The translations under genes and the position numbers were made by a program. From a virus: DNA of 49,962 bases. The stretch spans positions 1-49,962 of the IMG/VR virus record IMGVR_UViG_3300005613_003096; one strand, written 5' to 3'. The notes below the pieces were generated by a model. It was not told the DNA's origin, did no database searches, and worked only from the letters and a program-made list of their open reading frames with translations. This document shows, in pieces, positions 27,781-36,239 of this stretch (position 1 is the stretch's first letter; every line of letters begins with the position of its first letter).

Positions 27781-28622
27781 TTCTTTGTGACATGAACCAG
27801 ATCATTCTGTCGAATATTTTTGCACTCATCAAAAACAGCGACGAGATTGATAAAAACCTCATACGACATGTGACGCTGAATAGCATTCGTATCTTTCGCA
27901 ACAAGTTTGCAAAAGAATACGGCGAATTGGTGTTGGTGTTTGACGCCGGAAACTACTGGCGTAAAGACATCTTTGAACACTACAAAGCATCACGAAAACT
28001 AAAGCAAAATCAGTCCGATACTGATTGGTCTGCTATCTTTAACATGATCCATGAAGTAAAAGAAGAGATCGAAGAAAACCTTCCGTATAAAGTGTTGACT
28101 GTTGCAAGGGCAGAGGCAGATGATGTCATAGCATATCTTGCAAAGACACAACACCGAAACGAAAAGGTAATAATTATATCTTCTGATAAAGATTTCCAGC
28201 AACTTCAAAAGTATCCCGGTGTGAAGCAGTTCTCTCCGAGAACAAAGAAGATGGTCATATGCAACAACCCGAATGAGTTTCTAAACGAACACATCATTCG
28301 CGGGGATTCTTCGGACGGTATTCCAAATATTCTGTCGGATGACGATTGCTTTGTGAATCCTGAGAAGAGACAAAAACCAATCACCAAAAAGGTGCTTGCA
28401 AGCATCTACGATGATCTTGCATTCAATGAAGTGCCTAAGAATTACGAAAAAAACTGGCAACGAAACAAGTCCATCATTGACATGGATAGCATACCCGAAT
28501 GGCTTGAAAGCAACATCGAGAAGGAATGGGAAAAACCAGTAAGGGGTTCTAGAGCAAACATCTTCAATTATTTTGTGAAAAACAGATTGAAGAATCTAAT
28601 GGAGAACATTGAGGAATTTTGA
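27777..28622 (+). CDS. rnh: RNase H (FEN-1-type 5'-3' exonuclease)
   Basis: A 281-residue flap-nuclease-family enzyme that removes RNA primers during lagging-strand synthesis. Acidic metal-ligand motifs are in the expected order: MILCDMNQI at the start, LVFDAGNYWRKDIF...YKASRK, AEADDVIAYLA, IISSDKDFQQLQ and RGDSSDGIPNIL. Length is near T4 RNase H (305). It lies upstream of the clamp and clamp-loader genes, its natural partners at the fork. The start overlaps the preceding stop (ATGA). Confidence 0.9.
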   Translation: MILCDMNQIILSNIFALIKNSDEIDKNLIRHVTLNSIRIFRNKFAKEYGELVLVFDAGNYWRKDIFEHYKASRKLKQNQSDTDWSAIFNMIHEVKEEIEENLPYKVLTVARAEADDVIAYLAKTQHRNEKVIIISSDKDFQQLQKYPGVKQFSPRTKKMVICNNPNEFLNEHIIRGDSSDGIPNILSDDDCFVNPEKRQKPITKKVLASIYDDLAFNEVPKNYEKNWQRNKSIIDMDSIPEWLESNIEKEWEKPVRGSRANIFNYFVKNRLKNLMENIEEF

Positions 28623-28820
28623 ATGTCAAAGAAAAATAAGATCCAAAAGCGAAACAAGAATTCGTTTATGACTGAAGAAGATCACCGAATGGAACCTCCT
28701 CCCACAAAAAGAAGAACTTCGAAACGCTCAAGACGGCATCGAGAGAACAATGTCCTTCGAGATTTTCGTAACGGTTCACTCGACATTACCGAAATTGATG
28801 ACTACTTCAACACATATTGA
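28623..28820 (+). CDS. Small basic hypothetical protein
   Basis: A 65-residue protein whose ATG follows the rnh stop without a gap. It is strongly basic (KKNKIQKRNKN, PPTKRRTSKRSRRHRENN), with a short acidic end (DITEIDDYFNTY). In the ORF setting between rnh and gene 45 it is probably translated by coupling. The last residues resemble a short peptide that could bind a partner protein, but no motif is secure. Function unknown. Confidence 0.6.
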   Translation: MSKKNKIQKRNKNSFMTEEDHRMEPPPTKRRTSKRSRRHRENNVLRDFRNGSLDITEIDDYFNTY

Positions 28821-28832
28821 AAGGCTATATTC

Positions 28833-29495
28833 ATGAAACTATCAAAGCAAACCATCGAAATCTTCAAGAACTTTTCAACAATCAATAGCAACATTCTTAT
28901 TCAGCCAGGAAATGTGGTAAAGACGATTTCGCCTCAGAAGAACATTCTTGCAAGGGCGGTGGTTGAGGAAGAGTTTCCTGTTACGGTTGGTATTTGGGAC
29001 TTGAATCGGTTTCTTGCTGCGGTAAGTCTATTCGACGATCCTGACTTCAACTTCCGCGAGAAGTATGTTTTGATTAGTGGAAACGGCAGTTCGGTGAAAT
29101 ACTACTATTCCGAGCCTAAACTGTTGACTGTGCCTACTCAAGAAATTACAATGCCTGGTAGTGCGATTCGTTTTTCGATTACTCAAAACGACCTTCAGGA
29201 TGTATTGAAGGCTGCTGCTGTGTTGCAATTGCCTAGTCTTGATATTGAAGGAAACGATGACGGGGTTGATATCGTCGCACACGATAAGACAAACCCATCA
29301 TCGAACAGTTTTTCCCGCGAACTGAGGCTTATTGAGAAATCTATTCCAGAAGAAAACTTCAGGTACACATTCCGCACAGAAAACCTGAAGATCATTCGAG
29401 GCAACTACAATGTGAATGTCACGGAAAAGATCGTATCTGAATTTGTAAATACTGCTATGGATTTGACTTACTGGATTGCTCTGGAGCCTAATTGA
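28833..29495 (+). CDS. gp45: Sliding clamp gp45
   Basis: A 220-residue trimeric DNA polymerase processivity clamp that also activates gp55-dependent late transcription. The start MKLSKQTIEIFKNFSTINSN and IQPGNVVKTISPQKNILARA match the T4 gp45 family, as do WDLNRFLAAVSLFDDPDFNF and the C-terminal LTYWIALEPN. T4 gp45 is 228 residues. Genes 45-44-62-regA follow the T4 transcription order except for one inserted gene. The stop overlaps the probable TTG start of gene 44. Confidence 0.94.
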   Translation: MKLSKQTIEIFKNFSTINSNILIQPGNVVKTISPQKNILARAVVEEEFPVTVGIWDLNRFLAAVSLFDDPDFNFREKYVLISGNGSSVKYYYSEPKLLTVPTQEITMPGSAIRFSITQNDLQDVLKAAAVLQLPSLDIEGNDDGVDIVAHDKTNPSSNSFSRELRLIEKSIPEENFRYTFRTENLKIIRGNYNVNVTEKIVSEFVNTAMDLTYWIALEPN

Positions 29496-30442
29496 TCGTT
29501 ATGGAAAACAAGCAATATCTCTGGTGTGAACGATACCGCCCAAGAACGATCGACGACTGTGTTCTTCCGGAGAGTATCAAGAAAACATTCAAACAGATGA
29601 TCGGTGCATCTGAAGCACAGAATCTTTTGCTCTCCGGCGGACCGGGGTGTGGAAAGACGACGATAGCACGTGCGTTGTGTAATGAACTCAACGCGGACTA
29701 CATCATCGTCAACTGTTCTGAAGATGGAAACATCGATACCCTTCGCACGAAGATTCGTGACTTTGCAAGTACGGTGTCTCTTGGCGGCGGGAAAAAGGTA
29801 GTGATTCTTGATGAGTTTGACTACTCAAATGCCCAGTCTACGCAGCCTGCTCTTCGTGGATTCATCGAAGAATTTGCCAACAACTGTAGATTTGTATTGA
29901 CCTGCAACTTCAAGAATCGAATCATCGAGCCTATTCACTCTCGCTGCACCTGTATCGATTTCCGCATACCCGACAAAGAAAAGCCTAAACTTGCTGCACA
30001 GATGATGGAGCGAGTCAAGATGATTCTGGAAACCGAGGGAATCAAGTATGAAGAGCAGGTTCTTGCAGAACTCATTCTGAAGCACTTTCCAGATTTCCGT
30101 CGAATCATCAACGAGATTCAGCGGTATTCTGTTTCTGGCACTATTGATATTGGCATTCTATCGCAGATTGGCGAGATCGAAGTCAAGTCTCTTTTTTCCG
30201 CGATGAAGAACAAAGAGTTTGGAAAGGTGCGAAAGTGGGTAGTAGAGAACCTTGACAACGATCAATCGCGGGTATACAGACGACTCTACGACAGTCTCAC
30301 AAATCATGTTGATAACAACAGCATACCACAGGCGATTCTAATTATTGGCGAATACATGTATAAGTCCGCCTTTGTGGCAGATCAAGAAATCAATATGGTT
30401 GCGTGCCTGATTGAACTCATGATGGAGGTATCGTTCAAATGA
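29492..30442 (+). CDS. gp44: Clamp loader large subunit gp44
   Basis: A 316-residue AAA+ ATPase that opens gp45 and loads it on primer-template junctions. It has ERYRPRTIDDCVLPESIK near the start, Walker A LLSGGPGCGKTTIARAL, Walker B KKVVILDEFDYSN, sensor 1 FVLTCNFKNRI and the arginine-finger segment IEPIHSRCTCIDF. T4 gp44 is 319 residues. GGAG at 29483-29486 is 5 bases from TTG 29492, which overlaps the gene 45 stop; ATG 29501 is the alternative start, three codons later. A GroES-like gene now separates it from its partner gene 62. Confidence 0.95.
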   Translation: MIVMENKQYLWCERYRPRTIDDCVLPESIKKTFKQMIGASEAQNLLLSGGPGCGKTTIARALCNELNADYIIVNCSEDGNIDTLRTKIRDFASTVSLGGGKKVVILDEFDYSNAQSTQPALRGFIEEFANNCRFVLTCNFKNRIIEPIHSRCTCIDFRIPDKEKPKLAAQMMERVKMILETEGIKYEEQVLAELILKHFPDFRRIINEIQRYSVSGTIDIGILSQIGEIEVKSLFSAMKNKEFGKVRKWVVENLDNDQSRVYRRLYDSLTNHVDNNSIPQAILIIGEYMYKSAFVADQEINMVACLIELMMEVSFK

Positions 30443-30738
30443 AATTGTTTTATCCGACAGCAGGAAAAACAGCGATTGTTCGTGAAACAAACAAAGATCA
30501 GATGTATGGGAATCTGATCTATAACGAAAAAGAAAATGTAGACTTTTGCAAAGGGAAAGTCGTGTCAATTGGTCAACCCGCTATTGCAAACAACGGTGCC
30601 TATATCAAACACGACCATATAGTAGGCGATTGGGTTGTCTATAGAAGAAAGTCTGTTGAAGTTTTTGAAGAGTATGATATAGTATCGAACGAGAATATTG
30701 TTGCAGTTGTAGACGAGCAAACACGGCTGACACTATGA
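30439..30738 (+). CDS. GroES-like co-chaperonin (gp31-type function)
   Basis: A 99-residue protein with the GroES beta-barrel pattern: MKLFYPTAGKTAIVRET, then KGKVVSIGQPAI...HIVGDWVVYRRKSVEVF, and a C-terminal VSNENIVAVVDE matching GroES endings (L-x-x-x-D-I-L-A-V-V-E). The middle stretch between residues about 18 and 36 would be the mobile loop that binds the chaperonin. In T4 the equivalent co-chaperonin gp31 is needed for folding gp23 by host GroEL. It sits between 44 and 62, overlapping both neighbours by 4 bases (ATGA), an unusual position. Confidence 0.72.
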   Translation: MKLFYPTAGKTAIVRETNKDQMYGNLIYNEKENVDFCKGKVVSIGQPAIANNGAYIKHDHIVGDWVVYRRKSVEVFEEYDIVSNENIVAVVDEQTRLTL

Positions 30739-31121
30739 AACTCACAGACTATCTTAATGCAATCAACTACAGCAAAAAGAATCTAATGAATACCGACGAC
30801 GATTCGGTAGAACGAAAGTATCCTGCTTATGTCGTCAATCGATGTTTGTCGTATTTTCCCGATACTGTTCTTTATGCTAATGAGATGAATCGCTTGTCCC
30901 ATCTCGATAACGAGATGCAATTTTCTTACTATCTACACTCTGTAAGAAAGCGAAAGCGATTCAGCAAGTGGTTGAAGAACGAAGAAACAGATGAACTAAA
31001 TCTCGTCAAGCAATACTATGGTTACAACAGTAAAAGAGCAAGAGAAGCACTTGATATTCTGAGTGAAGAAGATATCAAAAACATGCGCGCAGAAATGAAT
31101 ACTGGCGGCGTTGATAAGTAG
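30735..31121 (+). CDS. gp62: Clamp loader small subunit gp62
   Basis: A 128-residue subunit that joins four gp44 copies to form the clamp loader. Recognised by KLTDYLNAINYSKKNLM, the conserved YPAYVVNRCLSYFPDTVLYA, and NEMNRLSHLDNEMQFSYYLH, and by KRFSKWLKNEE. It is shorter than T4 gp62 (187), as in other distant T4 relatives. It overlaps the co-chaperonin gene by 4 bases. A regulatory hairpin and regA follow. Confidence 0.88.
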   Translation: MKLTDYLNAINYSKKNLMNTDDDSVERKYPAYVVNRCLSYFPDTVLYANEMNRLSHLDNEMQFSYYLHSVRKRKRFSKWLKNEETDELNLVKQYYGYNSKRAREALDILSEEDIKNMRAEMNTGGVDK

Positions 31122-31125
31122 CGCA

Positions 31126-31176
31126 AGTCTCCTTTTTCATACATAGATGTAGTTCTGTGCCGTGAAAAAGGAGATT
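31126..31176 (+). promoter_or_regulatory. Hairpin that buries the regA ribosome binding site
   Basis: TCTCCTTTTTCA (31128-31139) is the exact reverse complement of TGAAAAAGGAGA (31163-31174), a 12-bp perfect stem extendable by G-U and A-U pairs, with a 23-base loop. The right arm contains the whole regA Shine-Dalgarno AAGGAG (31168-31173), 6 bases before the ATG at 31180. It is not followed by a T-run, so it looks like translational control rather than termination. Confidence 0.72.
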
Positions 31177-31179
31177 GCT

Positions 31180-31605
31180 ATGAGCATAGAAGAAGAACGA
31201 TACATCGATATGGAAATCGATGATTTACTCGAAGTATCACTTATCGAAGAAGATAACTTTCGTAAAGTACGCGAAACACTAACCCGTATCGGGGTTTCTT
31301 CTCGCAAGGAAAACAAACTTTGGCAGTCCTGTCATATTTTGCACAAGCGAGGAAAGTATTACATCGTACATTTCAAAGAACTGTTTGCTCTGGATGGTTT
31401 ACCAACCAACCTATCCGACGATGACATATCACGTCGAAATAAAATTGCGAGCCTTTTAGAAGAATGGGGCTTGCTAAAGGTGTTAAAACCCGATAAACTA
31501 GAACCAATCGCTTCGATCAAGCAACTCAAGATTATATCATATTCTGATAAAGATTCGTGGGAGTTGTGTCCTAAATACCATATCGGTAAGAAGAAGCGTT
31601 CATGA
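31180..31605 (+). CDS. regA: Translational repressor RegA
   Basis: A 141-residue RNA-binding repressor of many early phage mRNAs, including its own in T4. It aligns with T4 RegA: DNFRKVRETLTRIGVSSRKE, LWQSCHILHKRGKYYIVHFK, and the RRNKIASLLEEWGL segment, ending WELCPKYHIGKK. AAGGAG at 31168-31173 selects ATG 31180 over the in-frame GTG 31162. It carries about 15 more residues at the N-terminus than T4 RegA (122 total). The mRNA leader forms a perfect hairpin over the ribosome site. DNA polymerase gene 43, which follows regA in T4, is not here; glycosyltransferase genes follow. Confidence 0.93.
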   Translation: MSIEEERYIDMEIDDLLEVSLIEEDNFRKVRETLTRIGVSSRKENKLWQSCHILHKRGKYYIVHFKELFALDGLPTNLSDDDISRRNKIASLLEEWGLLKVLKPDKLEPIASIKQLKIISYSDKDSWELCPKYHIGKKKRS

Positions 31606-31638
31606 GTCTATTATTCGTTATGAAGAAAGTGAAGTACC

Positions 31639-32280
31639 GTGATACCAAAAATCATACATCAATTTTGGGTTGGTCCTAAACCGCCCCCGCACGATCTTAT
31701 AGAAACTTGGAAAAAGGCACATCCGAAGTGGAAGCATATTCTGTGGACGGATGAAACGCTACATAAACACTTTCCAGACGGTCTACATAACCAAGCACAC
31801 TACGATTACATGCCTGAGTTGAATGGCAAATGCGATATAGCGCGGTGGGAAATACTTGAAAAATTTGGTGGGTTCTTTCTCGATGCCGATGCAGTATGCA
31901 CCGCATCACTGGATCATTATTTGCTACAAAATGATTCGTTTGCTTGTTATGAAAACGAATTAGTCCGACCAAACTTGATCGCAGCAGGCTATATTGGTGC
32001 GTGTAAAAACAATAGCCTTATGAAAATTCTTGTTCACGAACTGCACGCTAAACCAATATCTTCGGTTTGGCAAGGTGGAAAAAGTGCATGGAAAACAGTT
32101 GGACCTGTGTTTCTTACCGAAACAGTTCATAAGTATCGATACACCAATATAACAGTGTATCCCAGTTTTTACTTTATACCAAAGCACTATACTGGAATCG
32201 AATACACCGGACCTGCGAAGTCATATGCAAAGCAGTTGTGGGGTAGTACGCCAGGATCGGGATATGAGTATGCAAATTGA
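31639..32280 (+). CDS. Glycosyltransferase, GT32-like (Och1/capsule type)
   Basis: A 213-residue glycosyltransferase. It has the GT32 N-terminus IPKIIHQFWVGPKPPP...W, then KCDIARWEILEKFGGFFLDADAV, containing the D-x-D metal/sugar-nucleotide motif (DAD) after GG. The ATG equivalent is a GTG at 31639; an AAG-rich stretch precedes it. It is the first gene of a block of about eight sugar-transfer genes. The acceptor is unknown: modified phage DNA, virion protein, or the host surface are all possible. Confidence 0.75.
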   Translation: MIPKIIHQFWVGPKPPPHDLIETWKKAHPKWKHILWTDETLHKHFPDGLHNQAHYDYMPELNGKCDIARWEILEKFGGFFLDADAVCTASLDHYLLQNDSFACYENELVRPNLIAAGYIGACKNNSLMKILVHELHAKPISSVWQGGKSAWKTVGPVFLTETVHKYRYTNITVYPSFYFIPKHYTGIEYTGPAKSYAKQLWGSTPGSGYEYAN

Positions 32281-32884
32281 CTTACGAAAAATAAGATGTC
32301 AATGTATCTCTATGAAAAAATCGACATCACGCAGAGAAAACATTGCTCGTTTAATGAAGCGTCTTGAGTTTGATCGATGGGACTTTTTTGACGGTGTTGA
32401 AGATGAGGACCATGTGCTTGGGTGTGCTAAATCACACATATCTGCATTGACGAAACACGACTTCCGTGAACCTCTTCTTCTTTTGGAAGATGATGTTGAT
32501 ATCACACCGGACTATACAAATACCTTTTCTGTACCAGATAACACCGATGCGTTGTATCTTGGTTATAGTTGGTGGGCATGGGACAAAGAACGAGCATCAA
32601 TGTCCAAACTCGATAATGAAACAGTAATCGAAAAAGAAGAAAACTACTATAGAGTTTCAAACATGACTTCCACACATGCAATATTGTATTTGACAAAATC
32701 ATACGCAGATAGTGTAGTGAATGCTATAGAAAACTATCTAGTGGATGAGAGTGGTAATAGACACTGCGATGTGGCGATTGCTAAGATGCAGAAAAACCAC
32801 AATGTTATTGCTGCACCAAAGCATTACTTTTTTCAAATGTGTCCGAGAAATACTTACTGGACTAATAGAAGTATATTGGTATGA
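32264..32884 (+). CDS. Glycosyltransferase, GT25-like (LPS biosynthesis type)
   Basis: A 206-residue protein resembling GT25 enzymes that extend lipooligosaccharide. It has CISMKKSTSRRENIARLMKR, WDFFDGVED, GCAKSHISALTKHD...LLLLEDDVDITPDY with the E-D-D motif, and TSTHAILYLTKSYADSV. GT25 proteins share the S-H-x-x-x pattern followed by L-I-L-E-D-D. Start ATG 32264 (or 32270) is chosen over the upstream 32225 because GGATCGGG lies just before it; this leaves a 17-base overlap with the preceding gene. Confidence 0.72.
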   Translation: MSMQIDLRKIRCQCISMKKSTSRRENIARLMKRLEFDRWDFFDGVEDEDHVLGCAKSHISALTKHDFREPLLLLEDDVDITPDYTNTFSVPDNTDALYLGYSWWAWDKERASMSKLDNETVIEKEENYYRVSNMTSTHAILYLTKSYADSVVNAIENYLVDESGNRHCDVAIAKMQKNHNVIAAPKHYFFQMCPRNTYWTNRSILV

Positions 32885-33654
32885 TTACCTATAGTGCTAT
32901 TGGAAATTATGGAAGGTTTGGTAATCAACTGTTTCAATACGCGATGCTGTTTGGAGTTGCGAAAAGAAACGGGTTTGACTTTGGTATTCCTCAGAACTTG
33001 AATTGCGTTCTCGGAAATGTCTTTGACGGCTTACATTTTTTGCAAGAAGAAGTTTCGATAGCAAAAACGATTGTAGAACCGCCAGGTGTCGCAACAGTTT
33101 TTTTACCACATGTGTTTGGTGTTTCCGACAATGTAAACTATGTCGGCTACTTTCAATCACCGAAATACTTTTCGCACTGTAAAGATGATCTGAAACAACA
33201 CTTATCGATCAAACCAAGCATTCTAAAAACGGTAAGAGACTTTACAGACAGGTATCGGGATATTGGATTCATTCATGTGCGACGAGGTGACTATGTTACT
33301 ACAAAAAATGGAACATGCCACCCACCCGTAACTGTAGAATATATTCAACGAGCGATAGAGAAATCGAACGCAAGCAAATTTGTCATTGTGTCGGACGACA
33401 TGAACTGGTGCGAAGAGAATCTTGGATTTGTTGATTATGTGGTGTCACCATTCACGGGTGAAGAATTTATGTACGACTTTGTTTTAATGACGCAATGCAA
33501 TAGTGCTATTATTTCCAACAGTTCTTTTAGTTGGTGGGGTGCTTGGCTCGGAAGTGAAAAGGATGTGATTGCACCCTCGGTGTGGTTTGGTTCTGATTCT
33601 TCCGTTCCTCAGGCGTGGAATGATGTATATTGTGAAAACTGGATTGTAATATGA
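32881..33654 (+). CDS. Alpha-1,2-fucosyltransferase-like protein (GT11)
   Basis: A 257-residue GT11-family enzyme. Diagnostic features are GRFGNQLFQYAMLFGVAKRN at the N-terminus, the donor-binding motif IGFIHVRRGDYV (about residues 132-143), and the C-terminal ISNSSFSWWGAWLG. These are the classic GT11 motifs that bind GDP-fucose. The start overlaps the previous stop (ATGA). The gene's base composition is ordinary for this phage, unlike the following genes. Confidence 0.85.
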   Translation: MITYSAIGNYGRFGNQLFQYAMLFGVAKRNGFDFGIPQNLNCVLGNVFDGLHFLQEEVSIAKTIVEPPGVATVFLPHVFGVSDNVNYVGYFQSPKYFSHCKDDLKQHLSIKPSILKTVRDFTDRYRDIGFIHVRRGDYVTTKNGTCHPPVTVEYIQRAIEKSNASKFVIVSDDMNWCEENLGFVDYVVSPFTGEEFMYDFVLMTQCNSAIISNSSFSWWGAWLGSEKDVIAPSVWFGSDSSVPQAWNDVYCENWIVI

Positions 33655-34511
33655 AAGCAATTATATGGGGACATAAATTACATTCGCATACCCATTCTTA
33701 TATTCATTCTGGTTATTATAGAGCATTTAAATCTCTTGGATATGATACATATTGGTTTGATTCTATTGATGATATTTCAAATTTTGATTTTTCTAACTCT
33801 GTATTTTTCACTGAAGGGCAAGTAACTAAAAATATGCCTATTCGTGATGATGCTAAGTATATAACGCATCATGTAGATAAAAATCTACTTGTAAATAATG
33901 GTGCAAAAGAATCAAATATAGTTCAACTTGGAAATTACATAAAAGAAGTTGAAAAATTTGAAAAAGTGGATGATTTATGTTACTGGAATGCCTGTGATAA
34001 TACATTGTACCAATGTTGGGCAACAGATCTTCTTCCTGATGAGATAAGAGATCCAATTGACTTTGACGAAGACGCAAAGTTTATAAACTATGTCGGAACT
34101 TTATATGGAACCATTATTCCAAATATAAATGCCTTTTGTATGAAAGCAAAGAAAAATAAAAAAGTTTGTACATTACAAGGTCTATCGGTATCCCACGAAG
34201 AAAATAGAAAATTAATACAAAATTCTTATATTTGCGTTGATTTTAGAGATCAACACCATTTAAATGTGGGATACATTCCATGTAGAATATGGAAAAATAT
34301 TAGTTATGGTAAAATTACAGGAACCAATTCCAAATATGTGAAAGATGCTCTTGGTGATTATGTGGTACATTCAAACAATCCAGAAAGTCTTTATGACGAC
34401 CTTGTATGTGCCAATAAAAATAATTCAGTTAATATGTATGATGCTATGAATTATATAAAAACTAAACATACTTTTATTAATAGAATAAAAAATTTAGAAA
34501 AATTTTTATGA
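33651..34511 (+). CDS. Probable GT-B type glycosyltransferase
   Basis: A 286-residue protein with features of GT-B glycosyltransferases: MKAIIWGHKLHSHTHSYIHSGYYRAFKSLGYD at the start (in parts), and a C-terminal half with KFINYVGTLYGT, LIQNSYICVDFRDQHHLNVG and CRIWKNISYGKITGTNS. The position of glycine-rich and F-E/D-like segments resembles glycosyl transferase family 1 C-domains. The coding sequence is markedly AT-rich compared with the flanking core genes, a sign of recent transfer. It overlaps both neighbours by 4 bases. Confidence 0.55.
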   Translation: MKAIIWGHKLHSHTHSYIHSGYYRAFKSLGYDTYWFDSIDDISNFDFSNSVFFTEGQVTKNMPIRDDAKYITHHVDKNLLVNNGAKESNIVQLGNYIKEVEKFEKVDDLCYWNACDNTLYQCWATDLLPDEIRDPIDFDEDAKFINYVGTLYGTIIPNINAFCMKAKKNKKVCTLQGLSVSHEENRKLIQNSYICVDFRDQHHLNVGYIPCRIWKNISYGKITGTNSKYVKDALGDYVVHSNNPESLYDDLVCANKNNSVNMYDAMNYIKTKHTFINRIKNLEKFL

Positions 34512-35449
34512 TTGTTACTGAAATATACAACGGACAAGGATTAGGAAATCAGTTGGCGTGTTATGTTACAACTAGAGTTGTTGCTTTAGACAAAGGATAT
34601 GATTTTGGGATAATGAATCCGTTTAATTTTAAATGTTTAGATTTTATGGATTTGGATTTTGGTCTTCCCGTGATGGGAGGAGAAGGTCCCGAGGGGGGTC
34701 CTCCGAGCAAACTTCCGGATGGTATTGATGCTTATTTTATGGAATGGTGGAGAAAACTGGTATTGCCCAACGGATCTAATATAACAATAGATGATCCTGA
34801 TTTGGAGTGTATACAAGATAATACAAAAATAGATGGAATCTTTCAGTCAGAAAATAGAATATTTCATAGAAAAAATGAAATAAAGGAATGGTTAAAGGTT
34901 AAGTCAGAATTTGATAATTATACTTTCTGCGATGATGATACATGTATAATTAATTTTAGAGGCGGTGAATATAGATATGTTCCTGATTTTTTTCTTAGAA
35001 AAGAATATTGGGAAGATTCTGTTTCTGTAATGAAAAAAATAAACCCAAGATTTAAATTTGTTGTCATAAGTGATGATTACCCTACAGCAAAACGTTTTTT
35101 TCCGTCTGATTTTTTTATTGAATCTATTGATACTAATAGACTAAAAGGTAAAGATAAAACAGGAATTGGAAATGATTATTCTATTATCAAAAACGCCAGA
35201 TATTTTATATCCTCAAATTCCAGTTTTTCATATTATCCCATATTTACAAGTGATACAATAAGATATTCAGTAGCACCAAAATATTGGGCAAGGCATAACA
35301 TTTCTGATGGCTATTGGTCTTGTGGATATAACATTTACAGAAATTATGATTACATTGATAGAGATGGTAAAATATTTACATATGACGAATGTGTTGTAGA
35401 ATTTGAAGAATATAAAGAAAAAACAAAACTATATAAAAATTTTAATTAA
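34508..35449 (+). CDS. Glycosyltransferase related to GT11
   Basis: A 313-residue protein with a divergent GT11-like layout. It has GQGLGNQLACYVTTRVVALD at the N-terminus, TCIINFRGGEYRYVPDFFL in place of the H-x-R-R-G-D-Y motif (here N-F-R-G-G-E-Y), and ARYFISSNSSFSYYPIFTS near the C-terminus. The donor sugar therefore may differ from fucose. AT-rich like its neighbours. A Gly/Pro/Glu-rich insertion lies at about residues 56-66 (MGGEGPEGGPP). Confidence 0.65.
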   Translation: MIVTEIYNGQGLGNQLACYVTTRVVALDKGYDFGIMNPFNFKCLDFMDLDFGLPVMGGEGPEGGPPSKLPDGIDAYFMEWWRKLVLPNGSNITIDDPDLECIQDNTKIDGIFQSENRIFHRKNEIKEWLKVKSEFDNYTFCDDDTCIINFRGGEYRYVPDFFLRKEYWEDSVSVMKKINPRFKFVVISDDYPTAKRFFPSDFFIESIDTNRLKGKDKTGIGNDYSIIKNARYFISSNSSFSYYPIFTSDTIRYSVAPKYWARHNISDGYWSCGYNIYRNYDYIDRDGKIFTYDECVVEFEEYKEKTKLYKNFN

Positions 35450-35465
35450 CTCAAGGTAGCAAAAT

Positions 35466-36239
35466 ATGCCATTGATTTATGATTGCTTTTATTTTTTTGA
35501 TGAATTAGATTTGTTAGAAATTCGTTTAAGTATTTTGAATGATTTTGTAGATTATTTCGTCATCTCAGAATCAAATGAAACCTTTAATGGACATAAAAAG
35601 AAATTAATTTTTAATGAAAATAGAAATAAATTTAAAAAGTTTGAAAAAAAAATAATCTATAATTTAGTTGATGATTTTCCAAATAACAAAGAAATATTAA
35701 ATAAAGCATATAATAGTCCTAATACTGGAAATAAGGCTCATTGGTGGATTAGAGAATTTTATCAAAAAGAATTAATAATAAAAGGTTTAGAAAATTGTTC
35801 AGATACTGACATAATTTTTCTATCAGATTTAGATGAAATATGGAATCCAGAAATATTACCAATAGAAATAGAAGATGATAAAGCATATAGACCTATTCAA
35901 AAAGCACATCCATTTTATTTAAATGTTAGAAGCGATCAACCATGTTCTGATTGGACAGGAACAAGAGTTTGTAACTTTAAAACATTTAAAAAATATGGAG
36001 CAAATCATATAAGAACAGAAAGAGAAATAAAAGGCATACCCATAGATAATGGAGGATGGCATTTTTCTTGGTTGGGACAAGGTTCGCCTGATAAATGGAA
36101 AGACAATCATCCGGATAATGGTATTAGATATAATACTGCGAAAAAATATAACCTAACAGTTGAATCGGACGACTTACCTGATTATTTAAAATCAAATAAA
36201 CAAAAATGGAAAAGGTATTTTAAATCATATGAAAACTAA
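35466..36239 (+). CDS. Glycosyltransferase, GT17-like (MGAT3 type)
   Basis: A 257-residue protein matching the GT17 pattern: MPLIYDCFYFFDELDLLEIR, VDYFVISESNETFNG, REFYQKELIIKGLENCSDTD, and the acidic motif IIFLSDLDEIWNP, followed by GGWHFSWLG. In the family these are the N-terminal 'D.F.F..E...L.IR', 'E....F.G..K' and 'D.DEI' signatures. The acceptor is unknown. Very AT-rich. A short RBS-like AAGGTAG precedes the ATG. Confidence 0.78.
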   Translation: MPLIYDCFYFFDELDLLEIRLSILNDFVDYFVISESNETFNGHKKKLIFNENRNKFKKFEKKIIYNLVDDFPNNKEILNKAYNSPNTGNKAHWWIREFYQKELIIKGLENCSDTDIIFLSDLDEIWNPEILPIEIEDDKAYRPIQKAHPFYLNVRSDQPCSDWTGTRVCNFKTFKKYGANHIRTEREIKGIPIDNGGWHFSWLGQGSPDKWKDNHPDNGIRYNTAKKYNLTVESDDLPDYLKSNKQKWKRYFKSYEN

